In this document: piece by piece, positions 33,992-50,491 of the stretch
Layout: each line of letters starts with the position of its first letter
Position numbering within the stretch: position 1 is the stretch's first letter
NCBI GenBank assembly: GCA_943737045.1
Contig: CALSFV010000203.1
Coordinates: 857,501 to 921,500 of the forward strand
Length of the DNA: 64,000 nucleotides
Direction: 5' to 3'
From: Parapristionchus giblindavisi
Lineage: Eukaryota; Nematoda; Chromadorea; Rhabditida; Diplogasteridae
Translations under genes and position numbers: made by a program
Notes under the pieces: model-generated
The model's database searches: none
What the model was told of the DNA's origin: nothing
What the model saw: only the letters and a program-made list of their open reading frames with translations

Positions 33992-36388
33992 TTATTCAAA
34001 TCCATTATGTTCGGAACAATCGGAACAAAACACGTCTGCAGCTAAGCTGATAATGGACTCACCCTCCTGCGATGCGCTAAGAAAAAGGTCTCCGGATCGA
34101 GAGAAGAGTCTCGCTCTGCCATAGGTTCGACAATTTCCTTCAATTGATTCGGTTATGAAAGAGGAACGAAGAAAGGACATACCGGCATAATCACTTTCCA
34201 CCTCTAATAAACACCAATCGTCGAGATTAATGGAAGACTGATGAAACCATATGGCGTGGTCAAGAGAGAAAACCTGAATGGATTGGTTTGAATGAGATGA
34301 ACCAAAATGGAAGAAGAGTGGCAAATTGTTGGGAATAAAGTAGGAGAAGGAAGGACGAGAAGAGGAGAGTGAACGTGAGACAGTGCAAGAGACAAAGAGG
34401 GAGAGTGCGTGGAGAGAGATGAGATGGGTAGGTAAGGGAGATAGAGAAGGGAACACGGATAGAGGGGAAGGGATAGTGCAGACAGACGATAGAGAGAGAG
34501 TGGATGAGAGTGAGAAGAGAGGACAAAAAGAAGAAACAGAGAGGAATACGCTACAACATTTAAAGTTCATGTCAATACTCTTATCTTGTTTCACGAAAAC
34601 GAATTATTTCACTGTAATAGGTGAGAAGAGTAGCGACAGAATTCATAACAATGAGAACCGAACAGCTATGCAATTCTTATTCGCTTCAATCGAAGATTTC
34701 TCTAACTTTCGTTCTCACAATATACATATAGCATATGCCATCTCATTCCCTCGCGAGTTTTCGATGTGATAAATCATATTGGTAAGAACATATAGTGAAG
34801 TAGAATGGATAGAGACCATGATAGGATGGACAGAAAGGATTCGCGGTCCCAAATGACATCTGAATAGAACGGGAGAGTGGGTGGAATAGTACAATTCAAA
34901 TGAAGATAAATGGAATGGAGAAGGAGGAGGAAAGAGGTGAATGTGAGATGGAAACACGATGAAGACTAAGAAGAGGATAGACAATGATGAGGATGGAAAG
35001 AATGGAATGAGAATAAATGGACTCAAACCATGGATGGAATGGAACCACGAGAAAGATGAGGAAACAAAGATGTTTCTATGACCGAACTATCCGAGATGTA
35101 AGCGGCCACTTGTTGTTGAAGATAATTGCCTACAAACATTTATTATAGACATAATCTGGATCGAGAAGTGACCTACCGTAAGGAACAACGGTCTTTATCC
35201 AACTTCTCGATATATTATTTAGCTTCTTCTTGGAGAAATCGAATATAGACTGATCGACAGGGCGATGCTTATAAGGATTAAAGTCCAAATAAATAGAAAT
35301 CATGTAATTTACCTCATAAACTCGATGAAACGTGGGTGGTGTGAAGCCGAGTTTGAACTCTAACAAAAATATTTGATGAGGAGTCATATATGAGCGCAGT
35401 CTCTCATCGTCTAGAGCATTTATCAATAGTTGTCGATAAGACAGCAAATTCTCTGGAGGAGGCACATGTGCCATGGCACGTGTGTGTTTCATTCCGCCTT
35501 CCTCATGTTTCTGTAATAAATGAATTGGTTATAATGTACAATCATAAGTTTGCATGTACATTAGATTTAAAAATTTTAAGATGCTTTAAAGAGGTAATAG
35601 CAATGTTTATCCGATTTTTACAACGGAGACTTACATGGAACGAAATCTGAGAAGTGAATAGATTCTGGCCCTCCTGAATAGCTTTAACAAGGCGTGTAGA
35701 GAAACTCTTTCCTTCTCGAACCGGATCGACCAAATATACAATAGGTTTGTTCACCGATCCTTAAAGAGGAATAGAGGTGTCGTGATTAAAGTTATTATTC
35801 CAGAATACAAACTCATGAAAATATAAAATTGACTTGAAATTGATAATGGATGAGATTCAAACCAGTTTTGAGGAAGTAGCAATGCATTGAGTGTGGAGTC
35901 TTTTCCTTATCAACCGTATCCTGGGCCGCCCTTAAGGATTGCCCAATAACTTGCCCTCCATAAACTGCATCTCTTCCCACAAGTCCTCGTACCAATTGAT
36001 TTGACCTACACAATAAGACTATGAAATGTTCACAGCCAGTGGAAGATGTACCGGTATAGATTGGTATCGATAGTCTCGATATTGAATGATTTAATCAATC
36101 GAATCGGTGCTTCATCATCGTCAATAGCAAGTAATTCAGCGTTTTGTTCGGCCGTGTAATGAATCAAACGAGGAAAGCGACGTAAACTATTATTTAGTGA
36201 AGGTAGAAATCCTTTGAGGAACTGCATTTGATATTTTGATCAATTATGAACATAGAAGTGAGGAATCCATTGAAAAACAACCAATGTTATCAATGATACG
36301 AGTTTAAACTAACAATTTTATGGAATGCGTTACTGTCTGTATCATAGAGACCCGTCATTTGCATAGACTCGGAACGAAAATATGCCAT
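33992..36388 (-). CDS. acyl-CoA thioesterase, ACOT8/TesB type
   Basis: Hydrolyses acyl-CoA to free fatty acid and CoA; in other animals ACOT8 is peroxisomal. The double hot-dog fold shows as LVRGLVGRDAVYGGQVIGQS, MHCYFLKTG, PIVYLVDPVREGKSFSTR and FTSQISFH in the first half. The second half has SLDHAIWFH (the conserved Asp), SDYAGNCRTYGRARLFS and LFLSASQEG (Gln of the active-site network). A first exon at 36388-36314 (MAYFRSESMQMTG) splices in phase 0 to LKGFLPSLNNSLRRF at about 36219; otherwise translation could start at 36227. The last exon continues about 20 residues past SQEG to a TAA at 33992-33994, ending NGFE, with no peroxisomal SKL-type tail. Confidence 0.85.
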
Positions 36389-36495
36389 TTAACCGCATCT
36401 TGTTTGTTATTGTTTACGCATATTTAGATATACAAAGACTGTTTACAGATGAATGTAATTGTGCAAAATGATCACTTAATATCAATAAATCAATA
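36389..36495. promoter_or_regulatory. short divergent promoter region
   Basis: Only 107 bases separate the proposed ATG of the thioesterase (-) from the ATG of the C2CD5-like gene (+). The stretch is AT-rich with no TATA-type element I trust. Shared control of the two genes is inference. Confidence 0.55.
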
Positions 36496-39400
36496 ATGCT
36501 TATTCCCATATGTGGGGAGCGTCTCCCAGTGAGACTTCAAGTAAGAATAATATCAGCTCGAGGATTACCCATCATGAATAAGGTGTTTAACTGATTATTT
36601 AATACATATATTAAACAATTCTTCCTGTCAAGTTTTGGCTACACTCAGAAATATACTATACTGTTGATTTGTTGTAACGGTTACTAACGTTTATTTTACA
36701 GGGAATATCAAACACTGATGCCTTTGTGGAGGTTCGATTCAAAGATGAGATGGAAAAAACAGAGGTTATAACCAGTCTCAATCCAGGTTTGACTTGATCA
36801 TTGATTGTATTTAATTGATTAACTATAGTTTGGAACTCTGAATCTTTCATATTTGACACACATGAGAGGGAATTATGTGAAGAAGTTGTGGAATTAAGGT
36901 TTTTTTTAAGTCGTTAGCCATAATAAATATTATTATTTTATTAATAGAGTGATGGACCACGATACTTACTCAGCCAACGATCCTATAGGAAGAGTCGAAT
37001 TAGAATGTAATGTGATAATTGAATCAATGAGACAGAATAAGGAGGATACACTGGAGAATCATCTCGTACTACCAATATGGGATACAATTCATGGTAGATA
37101 TTGTAATTAGAGCAAAAGTAATAAGAGAATGTCTTGAAGTAGGTTGTATTATAAGAGAAACTATTTTACTATGTTGATAGATGTTCACGAATACCTACAT
37201 ATGAATAGAATATTGGAGCTAATATCTCACTTTTTATTGAAACCTATTGAATCGCTTTAATACCCATATATTGACCATTACAATTATTTTCAGGTGTCCG
37301 TGGCCATTTAATGGTAGGAATCAAGATCACTCTCATGGGACCAACCGACTACACCTATTATGTACACTTCTTTGCCTGTGAGTCTTAAATATGCACTTAA
37401 CGTTATATTCGTTGCTATTCGGTTTATTCCTCATCACAGACACAGTCTCGCTAGAATTATAATTACAAACAAAGGTTTTAGTAGAAAGAGAAAGGATGGT
37501 TTCAATTAACTCTCTGCACTTGAGATTGGAAAGGTTATATTGATTAAAACAGCTATTTAGTGTATTATCGATTCCAGGCGACAGGATTCCCGAAGAATTC
37601 GCAGTATCAGAGATTGTGGGATTGGTCGGTACCATGAGATATGAGAAAGATCCCGAACAACAATGGATTGATAGAATACGAACACCACGTGCAAGTAATG
37701 ATGTATGTGTATTTTCTTTCGTGATCTTTCTAAAAACGTCTAGAAGCTCTATGGGTAATGTATTTCTCGGTACTGCAACCCGGGTAACGGCATCGAGGTA
37801 TTGTAGTCTGGGTTACAGTAATTTGTGATGATCGGATATGGTACTTTGGAATATTGTAGGTCGGGTTACTTTATCCCTGAGAATGGTGACTTCATTGATA
37901 ACAAACACGATCACCGTAGCGCTTTATATATAGAATATGATATGGATTATTCCATGCATGTGCACTATCACCAATTAGAGTTTGCTATTCGGGTTGCGGG
38001 AATGGCGACGTTGCGAACCATTTCGCGCCCGCAACGATTGAACGATTGCATAGCCCTATTTCGGGCCCGCAATCGCTCCCCCTCGCCTCTCTAGGAAGTT
38101 GCGGGCCCGCAATGATTTTACGAGACATTGCGGGCCCGCAACCCCCGAATAGCCAACTCTATCACCAATCATAACCCTGATTTGATTTCAGGCTCGACAA
38201 ACAGAAATGCGATCGGAATTGCGAGCAGCGGCTGTCGATGTTGCTGAGAAGGCACACAAGGCTGGTGCGCAAATTGTGTTAGGGTTAGTTATTAATGAAA
38301 TATTTGAATAAAGCTGTTAGCAATATGCGTAGAATTTTAATTTTAAATAATGAATCCTTTCCGTTGATTTAGTAAAAAAAACTCTTCCATGATAATATCG
38401 ATGTTTTCATAATTTCATATGCTTTATTTATTTCGCGCGCAAAATTTCGAACATATTACTGTCTGTTGATTAGATTACAGTATTTGACAAAGGTTGTTCT
38501 CATCTTAAGCTCTTGATTAGACAAATCTCCTTGTAGATATCGTGAGATGGTTGACATCGAGGGTGCTCCAACTAACAACTATTGCGTACGTGCGTATGGA
38601 ACAGCTATTGTGGTTAGTGAAAAAAGATAATCAATCGATATGATACCATAATTATTTATAGGTTGTTCCTCATCGAGAAGACGTTGTGATCTTTCCCCGT
38701 CTATCATTTCCAATAGTATCAATGGGATGGATGCCACTCGAATGGACCTGGGGTACGGGACCTCTTGTGTCCGCGAGAACTTCACTTATACTGGAGGAAG
38801 TTGACAATCTAGATATTCTAAGGAAGAGGTACAGCTATTTCTCTCTAATTCACTCACAGCACCCTCTGTGGTTCTTTTTTAATCTTCGAAAGACTTCTTT
38901 CGTTATCTCATCAATCTCTCATTCATCTTCATTCTTTCAGAGCTTGGACAGATCTTCGTCATGAACTCTTTCAACAAGCACTCACCATGGGTTGTAATGT
39001 TGTATTCGGATATAGAGAAGAACTGGCTATACACGATGGTGAGTGCATTATACCATTAATCTTACACTCGTCTTCATCAATCTCTTGTAGGCATCGCTCT
39101 TCTTAGTTGTTTTGGCACTTCAATGAAGTTTGGTCCCGGAGAAAGTGATACGGATGCTTTGGCTGATATCCATGATGATAATAAACCTCACAAAGGCACA
39201 ACTATCATGAGATAAAAATAAATGAATACAGTAATTTTTAGAAGACCCTAACCAAATTTGTGCTACATATCACGCTGCTTTTGATCCGTCATGTCTACCT
39301 TTCAATGTCAAACTTTACCCGTGTCATTGGTGCAAGTGAGTTTAAATTTTAACCTACCTCAGTCTTTTCCTGGGCGGTGCATTCGGCTGTTCTTTCAGAA

Positions 39401-40767
39401 AAGAATTGTGTGGCGACCTCATATTGAGCACGGGAGAGATTCCCAATTCTTCCCTTTTACTAGGAAACAAGAATTATGTGCAAGTATCTATGGCTAAACG
39501 ATTGATACGAGAAGATGATGATGCTGAGGAACTAGCCAGTGTACTTAATACGGTATTTTTAGTGTACTTTGGTCAATATTCAATTATCGATTGTCCTAGG
39601 TTCTTCCTTCGATTGATAGGGACTTATTCAACCTTTTACTCACCGAGGGAAAGGCGATAAATGCGCAAGGCAATGCCTTCTTTGAGGTAATCATGTGACA
39701 AGTTTTAATAAATCAACATTAACAAATATATTCGAGATTGGGTCGACTACTCTTCTGTCTGAAGGAATTCTCGTGTGTGCTCTCACCGCAGTCATGGTCA
39801 GACTTGCTTGCTTCCAGGTAGGCGTTGACTATTCATGCGAACACACACTTTAAGTGATTTTAGAAGGAAGAATCGACAGGACCAACTCTTCCTCCCGTTC
39901 TCTCGTTTACTTCGCTTCAACGACATAATGATAGTAGACGTTTCTCATGGGGGACTGTTCGAGAAGCGATGAGAATGAGACCGAATCATGTACCGGCAAT
40001 CACATTGAAGATATTACATTTAAAGTATGCCGTCTAACTATATCCCGTAATCTTATCTATACTATCATCTTCTTTAGAAGAAGTGCAATGACGTCACCGG
40101 AAGAGGGTAATAGAAAGACGAGTAAGCTTAATTCATTGGTAGGAAAGATAAGGAAGACGGCGAAATATGATAAGGTCGGTACTCTATCGTTGCTTATAGA
40201 TGTCTAATATAATGCTTTGATTGCAGGATTATCTCACTCATTGCGTGCTAGAGCGTCTACTTTCTGCGAGCATTGGAGTTATTGAAAGTGGAATCGCATC
40301 CAATGCTACTAATGTTAGTTTAAATGAGCAAAGTACTAAAGTTCGCCACAAATTAATATGCTTACGCCTATGGAATAATTATGTAAGTTCAGATAGCTGG
40401 TGTCCACATGGGGGCTCCTCTCGTGTCGCTCGTTTTGAATAGAGAACAAGCTTTCGAAGCTAGGAACTTGGGCATATGGAGACAGATCTATATCAAGTAA
40501 ACTGATTATCATTGTCATGAACTATATACATCGATGTAATGTTTAAGGGAAGACAACTCTGGGAATGTGCGTGACTCGGCCACTACGGACGCATTCCTTT
40601 CCACAGTATTGGATGAGACTCTCGCAATGGCTCGTGGTTCACTCTCTTCCAGTTGTGGATCAGCCTTCACTAACTTCACCATACCCTCTGCCCATTTCAG
40701 TGCAAACAAAGATCAGGCTCGGTTAATCATTATTTTATCGGGTGATTTATGTAGATCTACGCTGTAG
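36496..40767 (+). CDS. C2CD5-like C2-domain protein
   Basis: Mammalian C2CD5 (CDP138) is a calcium-binding C2 protein phosphorylated by Akt2 and needed for GLUT4 vesicle fusion. ATG 36496 leads into the C2 domain: LQVRIISARGLPIMNK, SNTDAFVEVRFKD (loop Asp), SLNPVWNSESF, and VMDHDTYSANDPIG (loop 3 Asps). Then come IWDTIHG, EKDPEQQWIDRIRTPRASND (the family's signature) and a repeated alpha/beta unit (AGAQIVLGYREMVDIEG; TMGCNVVFGYREELAI). A PCHWCKK zinc-ribbon-like piece follows, then LILSTGEIPNSS. The C-terminal part has LLSEGILVCALTAVMVRLA and ends RLIIILSGDLCRSTL at TAG 40765-40767. Exons are continuous in phase except at 39190-39245, where either a GT donor after GGAGAAA or a GC donor at 39196 must be used. 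Confidence 0.88.
37976..38159. mobile_element. GC-rich MITE with 10-base TSD
   Basis: TATCACCAAT occurs on both sides (37966-37975 and 38160-38169). The ends are inverted repeats, GAGTTTGCTATTCGGG on the left and the complement of CGAATAGCCAACTC on the right. GCGGGCCCGC palindromes repeat inside. A 9-10 base duplication again suggests a MULE-type element. It lies in the C2CD5-like intron between RASND and ARQTEM. Confidence 0.88.
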
Positions 40768-40930
40768 ACAATGTACAGTAGTCAGAGAATTCCATTGCAT
40801 TGTATCATAAGATCATCTTCTTTCACTTGAGATATTACGTTGTCTACGGTTAACTGAATGTGCAAAGATTATATGCTTTCTATCATTTCATATGCAATTC
40901 TTGTCAATGAATCTATTATTAATATTTTTG

Positions 40931-41182
40931 TTATAAATGACTTGATTGCATACTTCTCCAATAAACACATAGTAGAAGAATTACAGTAATGGTTTGGGCT
41001 GAAACAATGAGGAAGATCCATGTCAATCTTGACTTCTGAAAGGAATGAGAGTGATCATTGAACTTTGAACACGTGTTGTATACCAAGTACTCCATCTGCC
41101 TTTCCGTCATCTCCGCTTCCTCCGGAGTGTTTAGCTTTTGCATGAGAGCAGCAAATAAGTAAAGGAAAGAAAAGGCTACCAT
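40931..41182 (-). CDS. small two-helix membrane or secreted-membrane protein
   Basis: A single-exon frame of 83 residues from ATG 41182, preceded by a TTTTGCAAG acceptor-like site 14 bases upstream. It starts hydrophobic (MVAFSFLYLFAALM, signal or first helix) and has a charged middle (TPEEAEMTERQMEYL). A second helix (WIFLIVSAQTITVILLLCVY) ends it with a short tail. No family recognised. It lies tail-to-tail with the C2CD5-like gene and upstream of nothing else on this strand nearby. Being open over 250 bases in AT-rich DNA with this composition favours a real gene, but it could be the last exon of a larger one. Confidence 0.5.
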   Translation of the reverse strand: MVAFSFLYLFAALMQKLNTPEEAEMTERQMEYLVYNTCSKFNDHSHSFQKSRLTWIFLIVSAQTITVILLLCVYWRSMQSSHL

Positions 41183-41618
41183 TCTGGGCCGAAATCCTTG
41201 CAAAACAGGTAATAACAGGATACGTTCATAGAGAATGTACTAAATGTCATTCATCTTCTTCCTCATAGCTCCTCCTCTCTTCTTTCTTTTTCATCCAGCC
41301 CTTTTTCTTCGTTCCCCTTCCCTTCCTATTTATCTCATCTCTTTAACGTTTCAGATGCAAGAGATTAACTATAAGCGAAAGGGCTAATTAGTAATTCTCT
41401 GGGATTAAAGAACAAAATAGATTATTTGCATCAACATTAAAATATTAGTAGGTGAAAAGTATACAGTATTTATTCTAGATGTCGAAACATATAAGACAAT
41501 TTACAATTGGGACGATATGGGGTAAGATACATTAACCATTTGGTTCAATCTCAAATTAGTACATAAGCATACAATGACAAAGATAGTGAAACAAAGTCAA
41601 CAAGGACAGAGACTATGA
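41183..41618. other. intergenic
   Basis: AT-rich spacer between the small membrane protein and the kinase 3' end; nothing further seen. Confidence 0.5.
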
Positions 41619-44777
<3,159 letters not shown>

Positions 44778-45392
44778 CGTTGTCTTGCTCGCTTCACGAG
44801 ACGACGACGAGTTACAAAGGCTTATTAAGGCACCGATTCTGTCTGATGAAGAGGAAAGGAGAAGACCTCTTATCAAAGAGAATGGTAAGATACGCCTCTC
44901 TAAATCTATCTCCCCTCCTCCTCCTCTCCTCTTCCTCTCCACAAAGACATATAATAGTCTCCCCCCCTTCCCACCTTTATGTTCTTCTCTATCTGATGGT
45001 GATAAAATAATTGAGTTGAAGCTCGAGTCAAAAAAGGGTCGAGAAGAATGATTAAGTGTGAGGATGAGCGATGCATTCTGTTTGTTTTTTTTTCTCTCTC
45101 TTTAATAGTTTCGAGTTTCTTCCTTTCCTCTCCTATTAACGATTGACAGCTTGCATCTTATACATCATGGACTGACCATAAAAAGTTAAAAAGTGAACCA
45201 ATGACTTCATTATGAATTCTACAAACATGAAAGATACAAGTGGACATGTATATTGTGAATGTGATTATGGGGGCGCTAGTTGCTTGACAGGTAATCTGGA
45301 CGAGATTCAATGCAAGTTATAACGCTGTAATACCATAAAGGGGGTGGCAAGTGTGTTTTCAGAGCTGGTAGTAGTTGAAGTAAGGGAATTGT
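44778..45392. other. intergenic
   Basis: Between the kinase 5' end and the filament 3' end. Contains a CT-rich patch near 44905-44940; no gene seen. A plus-strand frame here is antisense to the kinase first exon. Confidence 0.5.
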
Positions 45393-48300
45393 TTATGAAG
45401 CCGACTGAGATGATCTCTGGATGTGCGTGGCTCGCTCCTGCAATGAGAAAATTTATAAATATATACTTTGAGGATTTATGGGATACCTCTCCTTCCTTGT
45501 TGTATAGAAGAGTGTTGACATTGGATCCGACTCCGAATGTGTCTTCGTGTTCATTAACAAGAACCTCAGGAGGATTGGCTTCTCCTTGTCCTCGGGCGAA
45601 GATCTTTACTCGGGCGGCTAAATCAATCAATATTTAATCACACTATACAGCAATGAATCATACCGGGCTTGAGGATGAAATCAGCGGGGAGGGTGTAGAC
45701 GATTTCTCTCTTTCCATCAATCTTTCTCTTCAATTTCCATCCGCCAATCGGTTCTTCCTTGGCACGATGGGTATTCTCGAGCACGACGAACTTTCCTTCG
45801 GGGGAGGTTTCCTGTGAATGGACCATCATTATTAATTTCATCGGTGATTGCATAATTGTTCATACCTGGATGGAAACATTTCCCTTAGCGGAACGGGTGT
45901 AGGAGGTGCGAGATGAGGTTTCTCCCTTGACAACTCTCATGGTTTCTGTAATCACAAGATGACGTCTCTCATTATTAATTATTGGAAGTGTATGAAAAAT
46001 GTATGAAAGATGATTTACCGGTATCAGCGACTTCATTGATCCCGGTGGTTCTAACGACTTGTTCAACGAGTTGACGAAGTCCAGGATCTCCTTGTTCACC
46101 ATCGAGCATCTTGCGGTAGATACTGATCTCAGCGTCGAGGGTCTACAATACAACGGTTAAATAATCAAGCATTTTTCGTACTTAATTTTAATTTTAATTA
46201 AATAAAATGTACCTGTTTGGTATCAAGAAGCATCTGGAGTTCAACCATGAGCGCTTGACACTCCTCACGCATCTTGCGGATCTGTGCATCTCTGTCATTG
46301 AGAGCTGCTTCGTATGATCTACAAATGTGATTGTAATCACTGTTGTCCTAGATATATGTTATACCTCTGATCATCTTCGAGTTGGTAGTTGAGCTCTTGG
46401 ATCTGCTTCTCGAGGAGGGCGTTCTGAATAATATTTTTTTATAATAATCAATTTATTTTATATCAATTACAGTATTACAATGCTTTATCAAATGCTTATT
46501 ATACCTAAAACGTATAATTACAGGTAAAGAATACTTACTCTTCCTTCAAGATCGGCGAGTTTTCCTCTGAGATCAGTCAATTGAGTACGGAGTCTCTTCA
46601 CCTCCTCCTTCTGGTGATCCTGCTCCATGTTCTGACGAGCAGATTGGGTCTGAAGTAATATATTTAACACTCTACCGTTAAAATGAATCCTATTTAGGAC
46701 GTACATGGATCTCCTGGACCTTGAGCTTGTACCACGACTCCATGTCGTGACGGTTGGCGTTGCTCATCTCAAATATATGATTCATTCGAATTTTAAAATC
46801 TTTTTCAATGAATTTATAATTAAGTTTGCTTCTGTTGCAGTACATACCTGATCATATTCAGCACGGATGTCTCTGATGGCAGATGAGAGTTCATTCTTGA
46901 AGAATTCTCTGTTCTCCTGAGTGGTGTCACGGGCAGCACGCGCTTGGAGGTCCCTACAATCATCATTGTTCATCTAATTTAATCTAATTTAATTTAGCAT
47001 ACATCAAAATAAATTGCGACAAAACCTTGGTCTTTTACTATAATAGTAATTATTCAATTAGTTCATTGTTCATTGTTAGTTCTATTGTCCTTACTGGATT
47101 TCCTTCTCATTGGATCTTCTCATGAAACTAATCTCATCAATCAGAGTAGCCACTTGATTCTGGTAGTCGATACGATTGAGTGTTTCTTGGTCGAGATCCT
47201 GCAAGGACCGATTGCCTAATCAACTCAAATGTCCAAGTTCAATTTAGTTCATGTCGTCTAATCCAATAAATGGACTAATTCTCTTCACTATCTTCCACTA
47301 TCTCATTCTATTCTCTCAAAATGGGCGCGGTTCCGTCCTTGGACAGATAGCAAACACTCACATATATACTCTCTCTCTTCTCTAATTCCGCGTGGGAAAT
47401 GATGACGAGAACGGGAAATATTGAATGAGTTGATTGATTGCAATGATTACCGTTCTACATCTCTGCAATTCGGCCATGAGACGAATGTTCTCCTTCTTCA
47501 GACGAGAAATCTCCTCCTCCAGAAGAGCGATTCTGAACAAAATTAATGATGATTATGATTCATTCAAAGATATCGATACCTTCTCTTGAGAAGATTGATC
47601 TCGGCTTCCAGATTGGACAGAGTGACAAGGAGTTCATCAATCTTAGCACGGTCTTCGGAACGAGCCTTGGTGGCATCTTCGAACCTTCAAATGGTCATTG
47701 TCACTCAATCTCTATCATTTATGTCTCACTTCTTTCTGTACTCAGCGAGATCCTTGGTGAGTTTCTCCACTTCCTTTGAGAGGTCCTCCTTCAGCTTTCC
47801 AGTATCAGTGATAACCTGAATTAGAGTTATTTCTAAGGTAATGAAAGAATGGTTTGAAAGTAGGTTGCATTGTAAGGAAAACTAATTAATTACTAATATA
47901 TCTAGGAGCAAATTCGATCCAGTGTTTCGGCCAATTAACAATCTTGAACTGATATTGGTGGTCCATGAGAATCAATCAATCCGCATGTTCTGTTTAATTC
48001 GATTGATCATCAATCACAAAGTCCATTAGTAGTCCACTTTTTCTAACTAACGACATCTCATGAACAAGGAGCACTTAGGCTCTTTCACTGCTAAAGCGAC
48101 ATTTCTCAAATATACAGTTCGAGGTTGCCGCCCATCAAAAGCTCAGCACAAAGTAGCGTTTTCTTTGACCATCATTTTCAGCATAAAACTACCAACAATG
48201 GGCACTAATACATTTTTCTCAGCACGAGGCAAACATTAATGAAGAAAACATTGCGATAGATCTTATCGTTATTGTTTCTACCATCCAAAAAATTCCGAAA

Positions 48301-49129
48301 AAGGCAAACAAACTGCAGAAAACTTTTAAGAGAATGCTCTGATAACGAGTTATACTACAGTTATATTGAGGCGTATTTTGCAAATTACAGTACTCTTGCT
48401 CATAAGAAAGTTCTGGAAATAAAAACTGAATTTGATTTTTGATTTACGACGCTGTGAACTACAACAATTTTGCAAAGGGTAAAGTTTTGCAGAGCATTTT
48501 CTATAAGGGTTTCTTCTTTATTTACCTGTCTGGCAGTGGTGATCTCTGATTCATACATGATCTTCACACTTGAAGTGTCCTTTCCCCATCGTCCCTTCAA
48601 AAGGTCCAAGTCGGCTCCAAGCTTACGGTTCTGAGCCTCGAGGAAACGGACCTGAATAGGAAAAGATGAATACATCATACAGCACTTTCACTGCTTACCT
48701 TCTCGATGTAGTTAGCTAGACGATCATTGAGGTCCATGATCTCCTTCTTCTCGCGCTCACGAGAATCCCTTCAAACATATTTCAATTAGCACATATAATA
48801 ATACATTAATAATATAAATCGACAAAAGTTTTGGTGTAATTTTAACCTGATAGCTGAGGCAGCATTCTGCCCGTAGGGTGAGAGTCCACTGGCATGAGAA
48901 GAAGTGAGAGTCTCAGTTACGATCTTGAGTACACGATTGCCAGAGGCAGCTGAGTTGACACATGATTACTGTATTCATACAAATACCATAGATGATTGTG
49001 TCCCACGGGAACATGAAAATGATTGTAAAGTAAGTGAATACCCGGTAGACTCGTTGTGGAAGATGCGTTCGTTCGGTTGAATGTAGGACGAGACGAGATG
49101 GAACTACGGTATTCGATATCGTCGGACAT
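45393..49129 (-). CDS. cytoplasmic intermediate filament protein
   Basis: Structural protein of epidermal or intestinal filaments. The head starts [19 protein letters not shown] at 49129 and the rod begins [20 protein letters not shown], the helix-initiation consensus. Coil 1B and coil 2 heptads follow over about ten exons ([44 protein letters not shown]). The rod ends [17 protein letters not shown] lamin-type tail domain comes next ([37 protein letters not shown]). The last exon is [16 protein letters not shown] with TAA at 45393-45395. There is no CaaX box or nuclear signal, so it is not nuclear lamin. The lamin-like tail is normal for invertebrate cytoplasmic filaments (IFA/IFB). Which nematode paralogue it is I cannot say. 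Confidence 0.92.
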
Positions 49130-50491
49130 CTACGATCAATCGATTATCAATCAATAGAATCAATCGATGGTTGATAGGAAAGGAAGCGAAAGACAATACG
49201 AGAAACCGCAATGAGAACAGAGAAAGGAAATGGATGAATGAGAGGAGATAGAATGAAGAGATAAAGAAGAGAAATCGGGAGTGACCTCCAATCATTCGTC
49301 TCTAGAACGAAACGGGAAGATAGTGAAACACTTAAGGCACAATCACTGTCTATCGTAAACCCGTCCATTCTTAATATCACTCGAATGGGCTACCTCCTAA
49401 GAGAAGAAGACGAAGATATTTTATGGTTACACTGAGGTGAAATGGGAAATTGAATGGAATGAAATGAATTAACCCAGTGAAGGGAGGAGGGATTGGGATG
49501 AGTCAAATCAGGGGCGGAGGTGCTAATGTTTCTTGTTAAAGGTGTCATAGACCGAATGGGGGGGGGGAAGAGAATGGAACTCCACCCAGATTTGTAGAGA
49601 TGAAATAAACAGGTTGGAATGTTGATGATGATGACCAATTGGGAGTGATTGTATTAGTTAGGAAGAGAACTAAAACTGGCAAGAATAGGAGGATATTATA
49701 TGATAAGATTGATGAGGATATGAAGAGTGAGAAGACGATATATAGATGCGGGAAGGAGGAGATTTGACCCAATATCAGCGGTGAGATTTGATTGGTTCAT
49801 GTAGAGAGGAGTGATTAAGATTTGTCGAGATGAGAGACTAGAGTATGTCACTATTCATCTTATATGAAGAAAAAGGAGGGACATTCCATCTGATAGAGAC
49901 AGTGCTACTTTCACTGTTTTAGGGCGTGTCCCCACCTTTCTTCTTACTCCTTACTCACGTTAAAACAAAGACAGCTCCTACTTACTCCACCTACAAACAA
50001 TCTTACTCATCACATGAAAGAGTGAAAGAATAAAGAAAACATTCCCATCTCTATTATATCAAGTCAAATTCGAGATATTCGGGATGCGGGATGAAAACTA
50101 TGCAACACTGGTTACTGTTTGTCGACATTCGCTCTTCTTGTTGACGAATGAGCAGGGATATCGGACGAGAGTGAAATCAGGATGACCTTGAGTTATATCA
50201 ATCAAGACAATAACAAATCATAATTGATATCCACATCGGACTTCATCACACTGGTCACTTGGGCTTAATCTTCACGATGATTCATGGATTATGGATACAG
50301 GTAACTACTGTTCGCTCTCTTTTTTCCCTGCTCAATCGTAGCCCTGGATGAGTGAGAAGAGAAATAGAAGAAGAAGTGAATGTTTGTTCTAACTCCATCA
50401 TCTCCACTGTATTCCACTCCTACGCCACACCACGATTAGTTATCAGTTCGAGTCCCTTCATCATCATCATCTTTAACTTCTTCCATTCAAG
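49130..50491. other. divergent upstream region (filament and K2P)
   Basis: 1.36 kb between two divergent starts. It contains a nine-G run near 49559 and purine-rich patches at 49190-49290; no coding exon is supported. It probably holds both promoters. Confidence 0.5.

Noticed and set aside
34383..34769. Plus-strand frame rich in Arg and Glu
   Set aside because: It lies opposite thioesterase exons and purine-rich intron DNA; no conserved look or splice context.
37770..37895. Possible second GC-rich inverted-repeat element next to the MITE at 37976
   Set aside because: Arms (CGGGTTAC words) are too short and no target duplication is visible.
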